NCBI GenBank assembly: GCA_026874595.1
Contig: CM049307.1
Span: 32,229,862 to 32,293,861 of the forward strand
Length of the DNA stretch: 64,000 nt
Direction: 5' to 3'
Source: Sipunculus nudus
Taxonomy: Eukaryota > Annelida > Sipuncula > Golfingiida > Sipunculidae
Shown here: in pieces, positions 1-12,866 of the stretch
Numbering within the stretch: position 1 is the first letter of the stretch
How the letters are laid out: each line of letters starts with the position of its first letter
Position numbers and translations under genes: made by a program
Notes under the pieces: model-generated
What the model was told of the DNA's origin: nothing
The model's database searches: none
The model's input: only the letters and a program-made list of their open reading frames with translations

Positions 1-600
1 GTCCGACAGCTTATTGCTTAGAAAATATCGTAGATATAACGATTGTATAAAGAAGCATTTACCGGGAAATTATATGAAAGATGTTTTGTATTAGTTGAAG
101 CTCAGGCGACATCGTAAAACACGATGTTTATTCAGTGTAGTCAGCTGAGGATATAGTTTAAAGGCATGTTTACAGACACATGCGGTATTTGTATACACAT
201 GCATATCTCGTTGAAGTCTCTTGTACGCGAAACGTATAGCTGCCAATGTGAAAAAGACAGGCCCAGGAAAATATATTCCAATAGTATTGAATTTTTGGTT
301 TAAGTACTGTAAATTGTCATGGAATAAGCAGGTCTGATGCAAAACTGACAACCCTCCCAGATAAAAAGAAAGCAGGTTGAAATATTTCGATGAAAGCATT
401 TAGCAAAGAAACCACCTCAGCCTTGGTTCGTTGCATTGTCTTTCAGCAAATTATGCAAAATGTAATATATGCAGATTTTCCTAAAAATTTGTAGAGGGGT
501 GGAGTAAAACTGCACCCGTAATCCATAACATATTTGGAGGTAATCGGAATCACCATAATATATTATTTTCTTAAGTGCCATTATCGCAATTCCACAAAGG
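1..600. other. Left edge, no recognised feature
   Basis: Minus-strand 102-codon frame at 91-399 has no recognisable domain. No repeat homologue was seen elsewhere in the window. Confidence 0.5.
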
Positions 601-609
601 AATAATTAT

Positions 610-1105
610 AAGGGGCTATTCCTTTGTCCAGCCCATTCGTATGCAGTTGTTCTGCCACTCGCCTGGTGAACCCGTGTTTCTGAACCATGACAATGATTTA
701 CATGAAACGTGCAGGTATGACCCAACGACTGATTAGTAGAATCTTGCGGGGGTTTTAAAGTCCCCAAGAGATTGAGGACCCTTACGAGTGTGTGCACCCC
801 CCCCCCCCCCCCCGGGCTTCCTTTTGAAAAAAAAAACAATTTTTATTTTTTCAAATCGGCCGAACTATTAAAACCATGGTTATCATGGAAAGATACTTCT
901 GAATGTATATATCAACAAACCTGTAAACCTATAAAACGTCTATCGTGTAAAGGGCCTCAGCTCTTTGTGTCCACTCAACGGAGTGCTCCCTATTAAAAGA
1001 TTCATGTGGACACGTGTTCCGCGCTTGAATTTAAAATCTTTACTTCCTTTTGACAGAGTAAAATTTTATAAATTTATATATATACATATATATATATATA
1101 TACAT

Positions 1106-1173
<68 letters not shown>

Positions 1174-1870
1174 GAAATGGGGTTCAGTAGGGATTACAGG
1201 TCGCCTTCTGAAAAAGCGTGACAGGCGAAAAATGTTTTGCTGAACATTTGTAGAGGGTTAGGGTAAAGACATATAAATTGTCTAAGCTACCCATTCGTAT
1301 TAATTTGTTCTGCCACTCGCAAGGTGAACTCGGATTACTGAAGCTTAACAGTGTTCACAAATGAAACGCATACACTTGACACATGACTGATATTAAAGGA
1401 GATTCTGATGGAGGTCTGTAACCCTGACTACAGATTCTAGTTTGTTATAAATTTAAAGATGTACTGGTGATATTTTTACATGTTTCACCGTCCCCACAGA
1501 CAACGGATTTACAAAATATATGTGATCACCCCCCCCCCCCCCCCCCAACCCACCAAACCCGAATGACAATTAAGTTGTGGGGCTTCTTTTTTATATATAT
1601 ATAAAAAAAAACCAAAAAAAAACTTAATAAAACACATGACTTAGCCGAACATTTGAAACCATGGTTATCATGGAAAGATATTTTTGAATGTATAAAAATC
1701 AATATACCTGTAACCCATCAAAAATTTGTCAAACGGTGGTTATATCTCTGGACTCAGTGCCCAGTGTTGACCAAACTGAAAAGCCCTCGCATTGAAAGGG
1801 GCGCCATGTGGTCTTTGGATTAAAAATCTTTATTTCCTTTTGAGAGCGAAAAATCCTTTAGAGGCGTTAC
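610..1870. repeat. Diverged tandem pair of one repeat unit
   Basis: Copy A is about 625-1070 and copy B about 1285-1860. Shared blocks in order: CCCATTCGTAT, GTTCTGCCACTCGC, a long C run, AACCATGGTTATCATGGAAA, and TTTCCTTTTGA near the end. Copy A ends in the (TA)n tract. The unit is not recognised. Confidence 0.8.
1069..1171. repeat. (TA)n microsatellite with TACA interruptions
   Basis: About 100 bp of alternating TA with a few TACATA interruptions near the left side. Confidence 0.97.
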
Positions 1871-2909
1871 AATGGATACGAGGGATCAATGGGGATTATA
1901 GTGGACCCGCGTGACCGCGTATTGCACGGAAATGCCTTTTGAGCAGGACATGCACTCTGGCCACGGTCTTTACAGGCCAGTGAAAATCTCCGAGGCGCCT
2001 CCTAAAAAAGCGTCACAGGGGTGGTGTACCTTGCAGCACAAAAGAAATAGGGGCACCTAATGGGGAAATATTAAAATTATTAATTATTCAGCTTAAAAGG
2101 GCATAGTCCCGCAAAATAAAACAAACTTGTCCTAGAAGAGCACACCACCGATACGTCTGCCGAATTTGAAGAGTCAAATCAGAACGGAAGCAGGTAAAGC
2201 GTGGTCTAGAAAAACCCAACTTCGTATTAATTATATAGATTATTTATGAAATTTTTCCTACAAGCACCGTTGAAATAACTTTCATATGCTGTATGTGTAT
2301 ATGGTATTAAGCTAATTAAGTCTGAAATTTGAAAGCAAATTATATATTCACTTGTGTATTAATGCAGATGTTAAACTTAAAAAAAAGTTTATATAATAAA
2401 TAAATTATCAAATAATTGAAACTTCATATATTATCAGCTTTGTTTGTCTACCGGTCTGTCTATCCTTTTTTAAATATTAATTAATTATGAATGAAAAATT
2501 CTGTCGTGTAATTGTTGAATTAAGTGCAAATCCTATGAATATACACTATAATAATACAGATATGTTGCAACTCCCATCATTCCTACCCCCCACCACCACT
2601 TATAATTAATAATATATATTATAAAAATAGATTTAATTGAACAAATGTGTAAACTACTGAAATATCAACAGTTAATCAAAAAGCCAACTAATGATCATGG
2701 TAACAGTACAAATCATTTGTTCACAAACTGCTCACATGCTTCAGTTTCAACATTAGGAAACGGATGGTCAGGTCACAAAATATTATTTGCAACAATTTCT
2801 TTCTCATCAATACAAACCAATCATAAAAACCAACCATGGCCTATATTACCTCTTCCTCTCACACTTTATCTCCATTTGATATTATTTTAGATTTTTACAT
2901 TCAAGGTCA
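1871..2909. other. AT-rich stretch without recognised gene
   Basis: The AAAAGCGTCACAGG block near 2008 matches a block near 1211 (AAAAGCGTGACAGG), so the left part is related to the preceding repeat. Nothing else recognised. Confidence 0.5.
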
Positions 2910-2911
2910 AC

Positions 2912-3034
2912 TTCAGCTGAGCACAGTGACCAGTGGCGTCAATTTTTCTTCCAGGGTGGGGGGGGATGACTTTGTATATACATATACACACACACATATA
3001 TATACCCTTTTCAGCGTGTCTGAGTGACATATTC

Positions 3035-3075
<41 letters not shown>

Positions 3076-3375
3076 TTATATATACGTAATATTTTAAATA
3101 ATTATGTTTTAGAAAATAAGTTATTTTGAGAATTCTAAGCAAGGTTTAGATATAACATTATTTAGTAAATAGATCCGTCTTTAATTCTATTTATTAATAT
3201 ATTTTATTTGCAATATTATAATATTATTCTCTGAAAAGAGGGGGGGGGGGGGTGATTACATTGACCATCCCCCCCCCCCCGCCAAAAAATGGGAGGTATA
3301 TATACCCACCCCCCCCCCCCCACCCCCCACCCCATATTGACGCCCCTGACAGTGACCCATGGGTCCCCTGTTTTT
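2912..3375 (-). repeat. R1 family head (reverse orientation) split by the hAT MITE
   Basis: Flanks of the hAT MITE join to the R1 head in reverse (CAGCTGAGC, GTGACCCATGGGTCCC, CTGTTT). A second, weaker reverse head lies near 3644-3680 (GTGACCCACAGGTCC). Confidence 0.75.
2931..3348. mobile_element. hAT-type MITE with 8-bp target duplication
   Basis: Ends are CAGTGGCGTCAAT and ATTGACGCCCCTG, imperfect inverted repeats typical of hAT (CAGNGGCG). The flanking 8-mer ACAGTGAC is duplicated exactly at 2923-2930 and 3349-3356. Interior holds a (TA)n tract near 3040-3072 and opposed poly-G and poly-C runs; no transposase. It sits inside an R1 head: deleting the element and one duplicate restores a CAGCTGAGC...GTGACCCATGGGTCCC string seen in other copies. 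Confidence 0.88.
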
Positions 3376-4461
3376 CTGAGTGATCACTCCTTTCTTGGGA
3401 TTAAATATTGGTTTCAAACTTGAATATATAAATGGCCAAACAATAAAGTAAGAACGCTTTTAATTTTGGAGTTATGAGGTCAAAGTCACATTTCAGAATA
3501 ATTAAGGCATTTTTCAGTATTGTGCCAATACAGTCCGAATCAGGAATTTTGGCTTGATCATATCGTGATCAGAGTTTGGACTGGTCAAATTCCTGATTGG
3601 GATTTGGTCTGGACGTCATAAAAATATTCTCATTATCAATTTCAGCTGGGCGATGTGACCCACAGGTCCATTGTTTAATTAGGGCCTATGAATGTATGGG
3701 GTTTTTCGGCGATATTTTATAAAGCACAACCTTGTTGTTCATGTGTAATCTGGTATACTATTATTATAACTACCAACTTATATTTGTAGAAAACTTACAT
3801 ATTATGAAAATACTTGCCAAAAATCACCTTTGGTAAAATGCACACTGCTGAAAGTTGCACGTAAAATGTAATCCTTTTCATTCTGTCAGTGTTATTTCTT
3901 AACGTTACACCATTTGTCAAGGCTTTACTGGAAGACAAGGGCAGGTTTCATGCACGTTAGAAAAGACACTCCACTCAAGGGCTTCGCATTTCGTTCACAC
4001 ATTCAAACGTTTTATCCCACAGAGGCGACGACAACGACAATGCGTTTTGGTTGTACACATTAGACCGGCAAAAAATGTATAATTGGGAGGCCAAATCGCA
4101 CGTGTTTTATTCATCGCGATGACCTCGGGGGCGACGACATCCTTATATATAAATATTGCTTTTGACTTAAATTTTCGTGTCGACAAGATTAAGAAATGAA
4201 GAGTTATACTGGGTCCAATTTATTAGTGAAAAAGGAAGACATACGAACATACTAGAATTTATTAATACACCTTATGAAAATAAAGAGTGAATAATAAAGA
4301 GAGATTATTTTATCGTGTTTAGACCAATGTTCGCTACCTTACTTTATTTACCTTGTACACGATATTCTTTTCGGGGCACCAAAGTGGCAAAAGATGCCCG
4401 TGCATAGTAGCATTCGCGTCATTTTATTTGAGAGGCGCCGTACGATTATGTCCAGCAACGG

Positions 4462-4490
<29 letters not shown>
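3376..4490. other. Low-copy stretch, no recognised gene
   Basis: A CpG-richer patch at about 3955-4180 holds a 63-codon minus-strand frame without recognised domain. A run of A follows near 4461-4489. Confidence 0.5.
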
Positions 4491-4492
<2 letters not shown>

Positions 4493-5756
4493 GACCCATG
4501 GGTCACGGCGCTCAGCTGTAATTTATGATTATAAAATTTGATTTGGAAGAAGGGATAAAGAAAAAGTTGGTTTTGTGTGGTAATATAAGCTGATTTATGA
4601 GGATGATGGTGTTTAACTCAAGTTATGTAAAGATGTTGATAAAAACCTTGGAGAGGGAAGAGGACTGATGTCATTTGTATTATTTACATTTGGAAAAGGA
4701 GTGCTATTGTCACACAGGTTTTGATTTGGACTAATAACTTTATCTACATTGCAGCAATAGTATTGAAAAAAATGTCCACTAAAAGTCATGTTAATTATCA
4801 TGCTTTTTACAAACGAGGTGTCTGTTATTTAATGATTACCGGTTACCCATACCCAAGAGTAGCACTAGCACAAATGATATGAGAGTTTAACAATTTATAA
4901 AAAAAAATAATTGCAATTACTGGGCCAAATATAATTTTAATAAAAAATACTAACAGTATCATCTGAAAAAACTTTTGAATAATATAATTAAAATAAATGA
5001 TTATTAAAATAATATTATAAAAATTAAAATGTATTCATGAATGCATTCATGAATACATTTTGGAAGTATTTGCACCCTCATTCAAGTACTTTCTTTTTCA
5101 AGTATTAGTATTTGTATTCATTTTCATGATCGAACTATTGAATATTCATACTCAAATACAATTCTAAAGTATTCACTCAATGTCTCGTATATATTCAGTT
5201 TCGGTAAAATGAAACTGTTGAGTATCCAGGATATACAAATTTCACAAATTTAAATAACGGCACAAGTCCCTGGTTTTATGGCTTTAATTTATAAAACAAG
5301 GGACCTATGGGTCACGGCGCTCAGCTGTTATTTATGATAAAAAATATCATTTAGAAATGAGGCATTATTTATTTATTTTATTAACAAATGGAGTACTATT
5401 GTCACACAGATTTTGACTTGGCCATATAACTTATAAGCAGAACATATGATATGAGTTTAAATATTTATTAAAACAAGGGACCTATGGGTCACGGCGCCCA
5501 GCTGTAATATATGATAAAAAATATTATTTAGAAATGAGGCACATGCTGGTTTTGTGTGGTAATAAATATAAGCTGTGTTATGAGTTGTTGTTGTTTAGCT
5601 TATGTATGATTTTGATAGTACCTTTGGAGACAGGGAAGAGGATTGATTTCATTTATTTTATTAACAAATGGAGTACTATTGTCACACAGATTTTGACTTG
5701 GCCATATAACTTATAAGCAGAATATATAATATAAGGGTTTATAACTATTAATTTAA
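4491..5756 (+). repeat. Three R1 heads in series
   Basis: Heads with the palindrome GACCCATGGGTC or GACCTATGGGTC followed by ACGGCGCTCAGCTG start near 4493, 5298 and 5472. Each is followed by similar sequence (TTATGATAAAAAATAT, TGGTTTTGTGTGGTAATA). The third is interrupted at about 5757 by the pearl-like element and resumes at about 7832. Confidence 0.85.
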
Positions 5757-7831
5757 ACTAGATGTGTCGGAACGACACGAATGCCCCCGCCTTGGGCAAA
5801 TTAGAAATATTTGTAAAATTTGGAAAATTTTTAAAGTTCAGGAGGTGTCATATGGTCAAAAGTAGGTCAACAAGGGCAAAATGCAAACTCGATCTGTAAC
5901 GGGTCATTATCAAGCAACACACCAAAAATCATGCCAGTATATGCAGGCATTGTGAAAAAAAGTCCATACATGTGCATTTTCCATAAAAATTTCTGTCTTT
6001 CATGAAATTTTCTATGTTTAGGATCCGTAAAACAATCAAAAGTAGGTCAACCTGGATGAAACGCAAACTCGATCTGTAACTGTCATTATCTGCCCACACA
6101 AAAAAAATCAGGGTGGTATCTGCAGGCATTGAGGAAAAAAAGTCAGTACATATGCATTTGTTATTAAATTTATATTTTTCATGAAACTTTCTATGTTCAG
6201 GAGCAGTCAAATGGTCAAAAGTAGGTCAACTGAGACAAAACAGGAACTCGATCTGTAACTGGTCATTATCTGCCTACACACCAAAAATCATGCCCATATC
6301 TGCAGGCACTGCGAAAAAAAGTCCATACATGTGCACTTTTTTATGAAATTTTTTATGTGAGAGCACCGCCAAACGGTCAAAAATAGGTCAACTGGGGCAA
6401 AATGCGAACTCCATCTGTAACTGGTCATTATCTGCCAACACACCAAAAATCAGGCCAATTTCTGCAGGCATTGCGAAAAAAAAGTCCGTACATGTGTATC
6501 TGTCATGAATATTTCTATTTTTCATGAAATTTTCTAAGTTTAGGAGCCGTAAAACGGTCAAAAGTAGGTCAACCAAGACGAAACGCGAACTCGATCTGTA
6601 ACTGGTCTATATCTGCTCACACACCAAAAATCAGGCCAATATCTGCAGGCATTGCGAAAAAAAGTCCGTACATGTGTATCTGTCATGAATATTTCTATTT
6701 TTCATGAAATTTTCTAAGTTTAGGAGCCGTAAAACGGTCAAAAGTAGGTCAACCAGGACGAAACGCGAACACGATCTGTAACTGGTCTATATCTGCTCAC
6801 ACACCAAAAATCAGGCCAATATCTGCAGGCATTGCGAAAAAAAGTCCGTACATGTGTATCGGTCATGAATATTTCTATTTTTCATGAAATTTTCTAAGTT
6901 TAGGAGCCGTAAAACGGTCAAAAGTAGGTCAACCAGGACGAAACGCGAACTCGATCTGTAACTGGTCTATATCTGCTCACACACCAAAAATCAGGCCAAT
7001 ATCTGCAGGCATTGCGAAAAAAAGTCCGTACATGTGTATCTGTCATGAATATTTCTATTTTTCATGAAATTTTCTAAGTTTAGGAGCCGTAAAACGGTCA
7101 AAAGTAGGTCAACCAGGACGAAACGCGAACACGATCTGTAACTGGTCTATATCTGCTCACACACCAAAAATCAGGCCAATATCTGCAGGCATTGCGAAAA
7201 AAAGTCCGTACATGTGTATCGGTCATGAATATTTCTATTTTTCATGAAATTTTCTAAGTTTAGGAGCCGTAAAACGGTCAAAAGTAGGTCAACCAGGACG
7301 AAACGCGAACTCGATCTGTAACTGGTCTATATCTGCTCACACACCAAAAATCAGGCCAATATCTGCAGGCATTGCGAAAAAAAGTCCGTACATGTGTATC
7401 TGTCATGAATATTTCTATTTTTCATGAAATTTTCTAAGTTTAGGAGCCGTAAAACGGTCAAAAGTAGGTCAACCAGGACGAAACGCGAACTCGATCTGTA
7501 ACTGGTCTATATCTGCTCGCACACCAAAAATCAGGCCAATATCTGCAGGCATTGCGAAAAAAAGTCCGTACATGTGTATCGGTCATGAATATTTCTATTT
7601 TTCATGAAATTTTCTAAGTTTAGGAGCCGTAAAACGGTCAAAAGTAGGTCAACCGGGACGAAACGCGAACTCGATCTGTAACTGGTCTATATCTGCCCAC
7701 ACACCAAAAATCAGGCCAATTTCTGCAGGCATTGCGAAAAAAAGTCCGTACAACTGTTTCATTTCGGAATGACGGAATGACGGACATAGGTAAAACTATA
7801 TGCCCCGGCCACTTTGTGGCGGGGGCATAAA
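5757..7831. mobile_element. Pearl / Helentron-associated-like element with internal satellite
   Basis: Left end has a perfect hairpin GTGTCG-GAA-CGACAC (5764-5778), then ATGCCCCCGCC (5781-5791). Right end has GGCGGGGGCAT (7818-7828), an exact 11-bp inverted match, within a GC hairpin (7802-7826). Between them is a tandem array of about 180-bp units. There is no coding sequence. This layout (terminal hairpins, subterminal inverted repeats, central tandem core) is that of bivalve pearl/CvA elements, classed as non-autonomous Helentrons. The related empty site at about 37440-37465 shows that the host sequence is a R1 copy. Exact boundary is uncertain by a few bases. Confidence 0.75.
5860..7760. 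repeat. Satellite array, 180-bp monomer, with 360-bp higher-order unit
   Basis: Left monomers (about 5860-6500) are diverged; from about 6500 monomers are near-identical with a period of exactly 180 bp. Positions 6661-7020 and 7021-7380 are identical across 360 bp. Two sites alternate monomer by monomer (GTATCTGTC/GTATCGGTC and GAACACGAT/GAACTCGAT), so amplification was by dimers. Confidence 0.95.
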
Positions 7832-10187
7832 AAATTACAAATATTGTCCCAAATATAATTTTTATTAAAAATAATAAGAGAATCATATAATTTTTTAAAA
7901 TAAAATATAACTGAAATGATTATTAAAATAATATTAAAGAATATATTCATGAATGCATTCATTAATACATTTTGAAAGTATTTGCACTGGTATTCATATA
8001 CTTTCATTTTTACCTGAATTCCCATTCTTATGAAAGAAATTTTATAATGGAGTACATATTCATATTCGTGTTTAAATACAATTTCAAAGTATTCGCACCA
8101 TGTCTGGTATTTATTCAGTTTTCACCAAACAATGATGTTGAGAATCCAGAACATACAAAATTCACACATTTAAATAATGATCATAAGTACCTGGTTTTAT
8201 GGCTTTTATTTATATTAAAAAAATGTAATATATTCATTTTGGACTAATTTCACATCAATGTACTAACTATAGACACAGTAGGAATCTAGATAATAATATT
8301 ATCAACTGCATCTTTGTCTATCATTAATTTCCTTCATATGATCCCTAATGATAAGTAATGAATAATATGATTTACTATTTTATCATTAAAATTGAACTGA
8401 AAAATACCTGCAGGTGACTGCATGGTGTTATTTGGAATACGTGACATTCTATCCATCGATACAAGATTCTTATATCATCGGTAACTGCAAGTTAATTTCC
8501 TGTTATTATCAACTAACAAATTCCTTTTCTGTTTTTCTTTAATTTGTTATTAAAAACCAATAAAAATTTATTAATTTATTGTTTATTGTTATGTTGTTGG
8601 TTAAAACTACTAGATGAGTTGGGTTGGACACCTGGATCAACTGTGGCTTGCCATTATATAATAAGCTGCCTGGAGCCCCAATTTATGCCTCCCCTCAAGC
8701 ATGCATAATTTGCTGAAAGTTCAACAAGGTCAACATACAGGTGACTCAAGAGGTGCTACAGAGTGCCAAGGTCTGACACGGTCTCATAAAAACATGAATA
8801 AAAGCTACAATTTTTGGCCAATTTCTTTCAGCTTTTTAAACTAAAAAGCTGAAATCTGTATGTGTGCATGATATGAAAATTATATCAACAGTGCTCACAG
8901 GAAACAAACATGCCATGGTCAAAGTTGGGCAAAATTTAAGGTACTAATTTATATTTATACTAATAACTTATAAAATTTGAAAAATTCAGAACTAATTTTG
9001 GGTATTCAATTGAATCTTGATTAAATAATGTTACATCCCTGACAAAAAATCTCTAGCTTCAGCAATCCTCTTGTTAAGGGAGTAAATATATTTCTTGATT
9101 TTTTACAAAGTGCATTATGTTTGGGCCCATAACTTAAAATAATTACGCAATACTGACATCATTATTGGCATGTGCATAGCGAATGTATAGAAAAATATGT
9201 ATATTATATATGATTAAAGTCAGATCAGTGGTTTTGATATTAGGCAGTCTTGAAGTGTAACAATGGGTTTTTAATAGAAAAATTAAGTTTTTCATTAATA
9301 TCTCGAAGGTATTAAGTCCTAGTGACCAAATTCTTGGCATGGTAGGGGATTTTTGAGACATCTAATTGCATGCCAAATTTTAGGATCTGAGAGCTGAAGC
9401 TGGGGAGCTGAGCACTTGCAAACTGCATAACACTAGCATGATGTAAACAATATGTTACATGGTGCTTGAAAACTTGAATAAAATCTACAGTTTTTGATCA
9501 ACGAGTTTTAAATCTTTGGTGTTAACAGTTGAAAAGGTAACAAAAACATGCTGTTAAAATTAAATCCACAGTACCTACAGGAAAAAAACGTGCCATGGTC
9601 AAATTTGGGCAAAATTTAAGGTACCAATTTTTTATTTTCATTAATATTTTAAAAAATTTAAAAGATTTTCATCTAATTTTAGGTATACAATTTAATTTTG
9701 ATTAACTCAAGTTATATTACTGGAAAAAAGGTCCATAGCTTTGACAGGTTTTGTGTTAAGTGATCAAATATATTTCCTGATTTTTTACAAAATGCATTAT
9801 GTTTGGGTCCATAACTTTTTTAAATCATATAATACAGACATAATTTCTTGAATGTACATAGGAACTATATAGAGGAATATTTATGGTTAATATGAGGGAA
9901 AAACAGATGAGTGGTTTTAATATTAGGCAGTCCTGAAGTGTGAAAATAGGTTTTTAATAAAAAATTGAGGTTTTTCCTTAATTTCTCAAAGGAACGAAGT
10001 CAAAAAGACCCAGTTTTCGGCTTGGTAGGAGATCTTGGGGACATCTAACATTATGCCGAATTTTTTATTCCTAGGTCTTACGGTTTCAAAACGTGCCACA
10101 TCTACGGACGGACGGACGGACGGACGGACAGACGGACGGACAATGGACCACGACTATAGCTCAGATGACTTATAGTCAGCTGAGCTA
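7832..10187 (+). mobile_element. R1 family copy, body and tail
   Basis: Continues the R1 copy whose head is near 5472. It ends with an (ACGG)n-type tract (about 10104-10140) and the tail palindrome TAGCTCAGATGACTTATAGT... to CAGCTGAGCTA, ending at 10187. No transposase or RT coding potential; frames within are chance. Confidence 0.8.
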
Positions 10188-12866
10188 AAAATTACAAATA
10201 TTGTCCCAATATAATTTTTATTAAAATAATAAGAGAATTGTATGATTTTTTAAAATGAAATATAACTGAAATGATTATTAAAATAATATTAAAGAATATA
10301 TTCATGAATGCATTCATGAATACATTTTGAAAGTATTTGCACTAGTATTCATATACTTTCATTTTAACCTGAATTCCCATTCTTTATGGAAGAAATTTTA
10401 TAATGGAGTACATATTCATATAAGTATTTAAATACAATTGCAAAGTATTCACACCATGTCTGGTATTTATATAAATCAAACAATGATGTTGAGAATCCAG
10501 AATATACAAATTCACACATTTAAATAATGATCATAAGTACCTGGTTTTATGGCTTTTATACAATTAAAAAAAATAAATGTAATATATTCATTTTGGACTA
10601 ATTTCACATCAATGTACCACTAGACAAAGTAGGAATCTAGATTAATATTATCAACTGCATCTTTGTCTATCATTAATTTCCTTCATATGATCCCTAATGA
10701 ATAGTAATGAATAATATGATTTACTTTTTTATCATTAAAATTGGACTGAAAAATACTGCATGGTGTTATTTGGAATATGTGACATTCTATCCATCGATAC
10801 AAGATTCTTATATCATCAGTAACTGCGAGTTAATTTCCTGTTATTATAAACTAACAAATTCCTTTTCTATTTTTTCTTTAATTTGTTATTAAAATCCAAC
10901 AAAAATTTATTAATTTATTAATTTATTGTTTATTGTTATGTTGTTGGTTAAAACTTCTTGATGAGTTGGGTTGGTCACCTGGATCCACTGTGGCTGGCCA
11001 TATGCTGCCTGGCTGCCCCAGTGAATGCCTCGCCTCAAGCATGCATAATTTGCTGAAAATTCAACAAGGTCAACATACAGGTGACGCAAGAGGGGCTGGA
11101 GAGAGCCAAGGTCTGACATGGTCTCATAAAAACATTAATAAAAGCTACAATTTTTGGCCAATTTCTTTCAGCTTTCTAAACTTTAAAGCTGAAATCCTTA
11201 TGTGTACATGATATGAAAATTATATCAACAGTGCTCACAGGAAACAAACGTGCTATGGTCAAAGTTGGGCAAAATTTAAGGTACTAAGGCCAAAATAAAA
11301 AAAAGGTATGGTTCTCAGGCACTTTTTTTTCAGAAATCAATGCGGGCGGGCGCTGTTTTTATTTTAAATTTTTTTTGTATGTTTCGATTAAAATGTCAAA
11401 TGATAAGGGAAAAGCATGAAAATAACAGTTTTATTTTGCTAAATAAGTAAAAGCACTACAAAACAAAGGAAATTGTATGGTTTTATCTTCTTGAAAGAAA
11501 TGTCGGAGCGGCAGCAGCTCAAAATTGGAAAGTTTTTATTGAAAATCAAAATAAAATTTTTTGATGCGGGGGTTTAAAATTGATGCGGGCGGTGCCTGAG
11601 AACCATACCTTTAATTTTTTTTGGCCTAATTTTATATTTTTACTAATAACTTATAAAATTTGAAAAATTCAGAACTAATTTTGGGTATTCAATTGAATCT
11701 TGATTAAATAATGTTACATCCCTGACAAAAAAAAATCTCTAGCTTCAGCGATTCCCTTGTTAAGGGAGTAAATATATATAAGTGCATTATGTTTGGGCCC
11801 ATAACTTAAAACATTTACGCAATACTGAGTTCATTTCTAGCATGTGCATAGAGAATGTATAGAAAAATATATATATTATATATGATTAAAGTCAGACCAG
11901 TGGTTTTGATATTAGGCAGTCTTGAAGTGTAACAATGGGTTTTTAATGGAAAAATGAAGTTTTTCATTATTATCTCGAAGGTATAAAGTCCTAGTGACCA
12001 AATTCTTGGTATGGTAGGGGATTTTTGAGACAACTAATTGTATGCCAAATTTTAGGAACTGAGAGCTGAAGCTGGGGAGCTGAGCTCTTGCAAACTGCAT
12101 AACACTGCATAGCTTGATGTAAACAATATGTTACATGGTGCTTGAAAACTTGAATAAAATCTACAGTTTTTTATCAACTGGTTTCAAATTTTTGGTGTTA
12201 ACAGACAAAATGCTAACATAAACATGCTGTGAAAATTATATCCACAGTACTCACAGGAAAAAAACGTGCCATGGTCAAAACTGGGCAAAATTTAAGGTAC
12301 CAATTTTTTATTTTTGTTAATATTTTAAAAAATTTTAAAGATTTTGATCTAATTTTGGGTATACAATTAAATTTCGATTAATTTGAGTTATATTACTGGA
12401 AAGAAAGTCCATAGCTTTAACATGTTTTGTGTTAAGTGATTAAATATCTTTCCTGATTTTTAAAAAAACGCATTATGTTTGGGCCCATAACTTTTTTTAA
12501 TTATATAATACAGACATATTTTCTGGCATGTACATAGGATCTATATAGAGGAATACTTTTGGTAAATATGAGGAAAAACAGATGAGTAGTTTCGATATTA
12601 GGCAGTCCTGAAGTGTGAAAATAGGATTTTAATAAAAAAATTGAGTTTTTTCCTCAATTTCTCAAAGGAACGAAGTCAAAAAGACCCAGTTTTCGGCTTG
12701 GTAGGAGATCTTGGGGACATTTAACATCATGCTGAATTTTGGATTCCTAGGTCTTACGGTTTCAAAACGTGCCACATCTACGGACGGACGGACGGACAGA
12801 CAGACGGACGGACGACGGACAATGGACCACGACTATAGCTCAGATGACTTATAGTCAGCTGAGCTA
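10188..12866 (+). mobile_element. R1 body-tail, tandem duplicate
   Basis: Starts with AATTACAAATATTGTCCCAA, the same internal point where 7832 resumes, and runs to another tail ending at 12866. It is closely collinear with 7832-10187, apart from the Harbinger MITE at 11288-11626 and small indels. Confidence 0.88.
11288..11626. mobile_element. PIF/Harbinger-type MITE, 339 bp
   Basis: Inverted ends of about 35 bp begin GGCCAAAATAAAA and end ATTTTTTTTGGCC, both carrying GGTATGGTTCTCAGGCAC or its complement. The target TAA is duplicated (11285-11287, 11627-11629). The paralogous sequence near 8940 reads GTACTAATTTATA without the insert, a natural empty site. A 3-bp TWA target and GGCC termini are those of PIF/Harbinger elements. 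Confidence 0.93.

Noticed and set aside
7638-8025. Overlapping minus-strand frames at the right end of the satellite
   Set aside because: They cross the element boundary and the AT-rich R1 body; no domain and no conservation between R1 copies.
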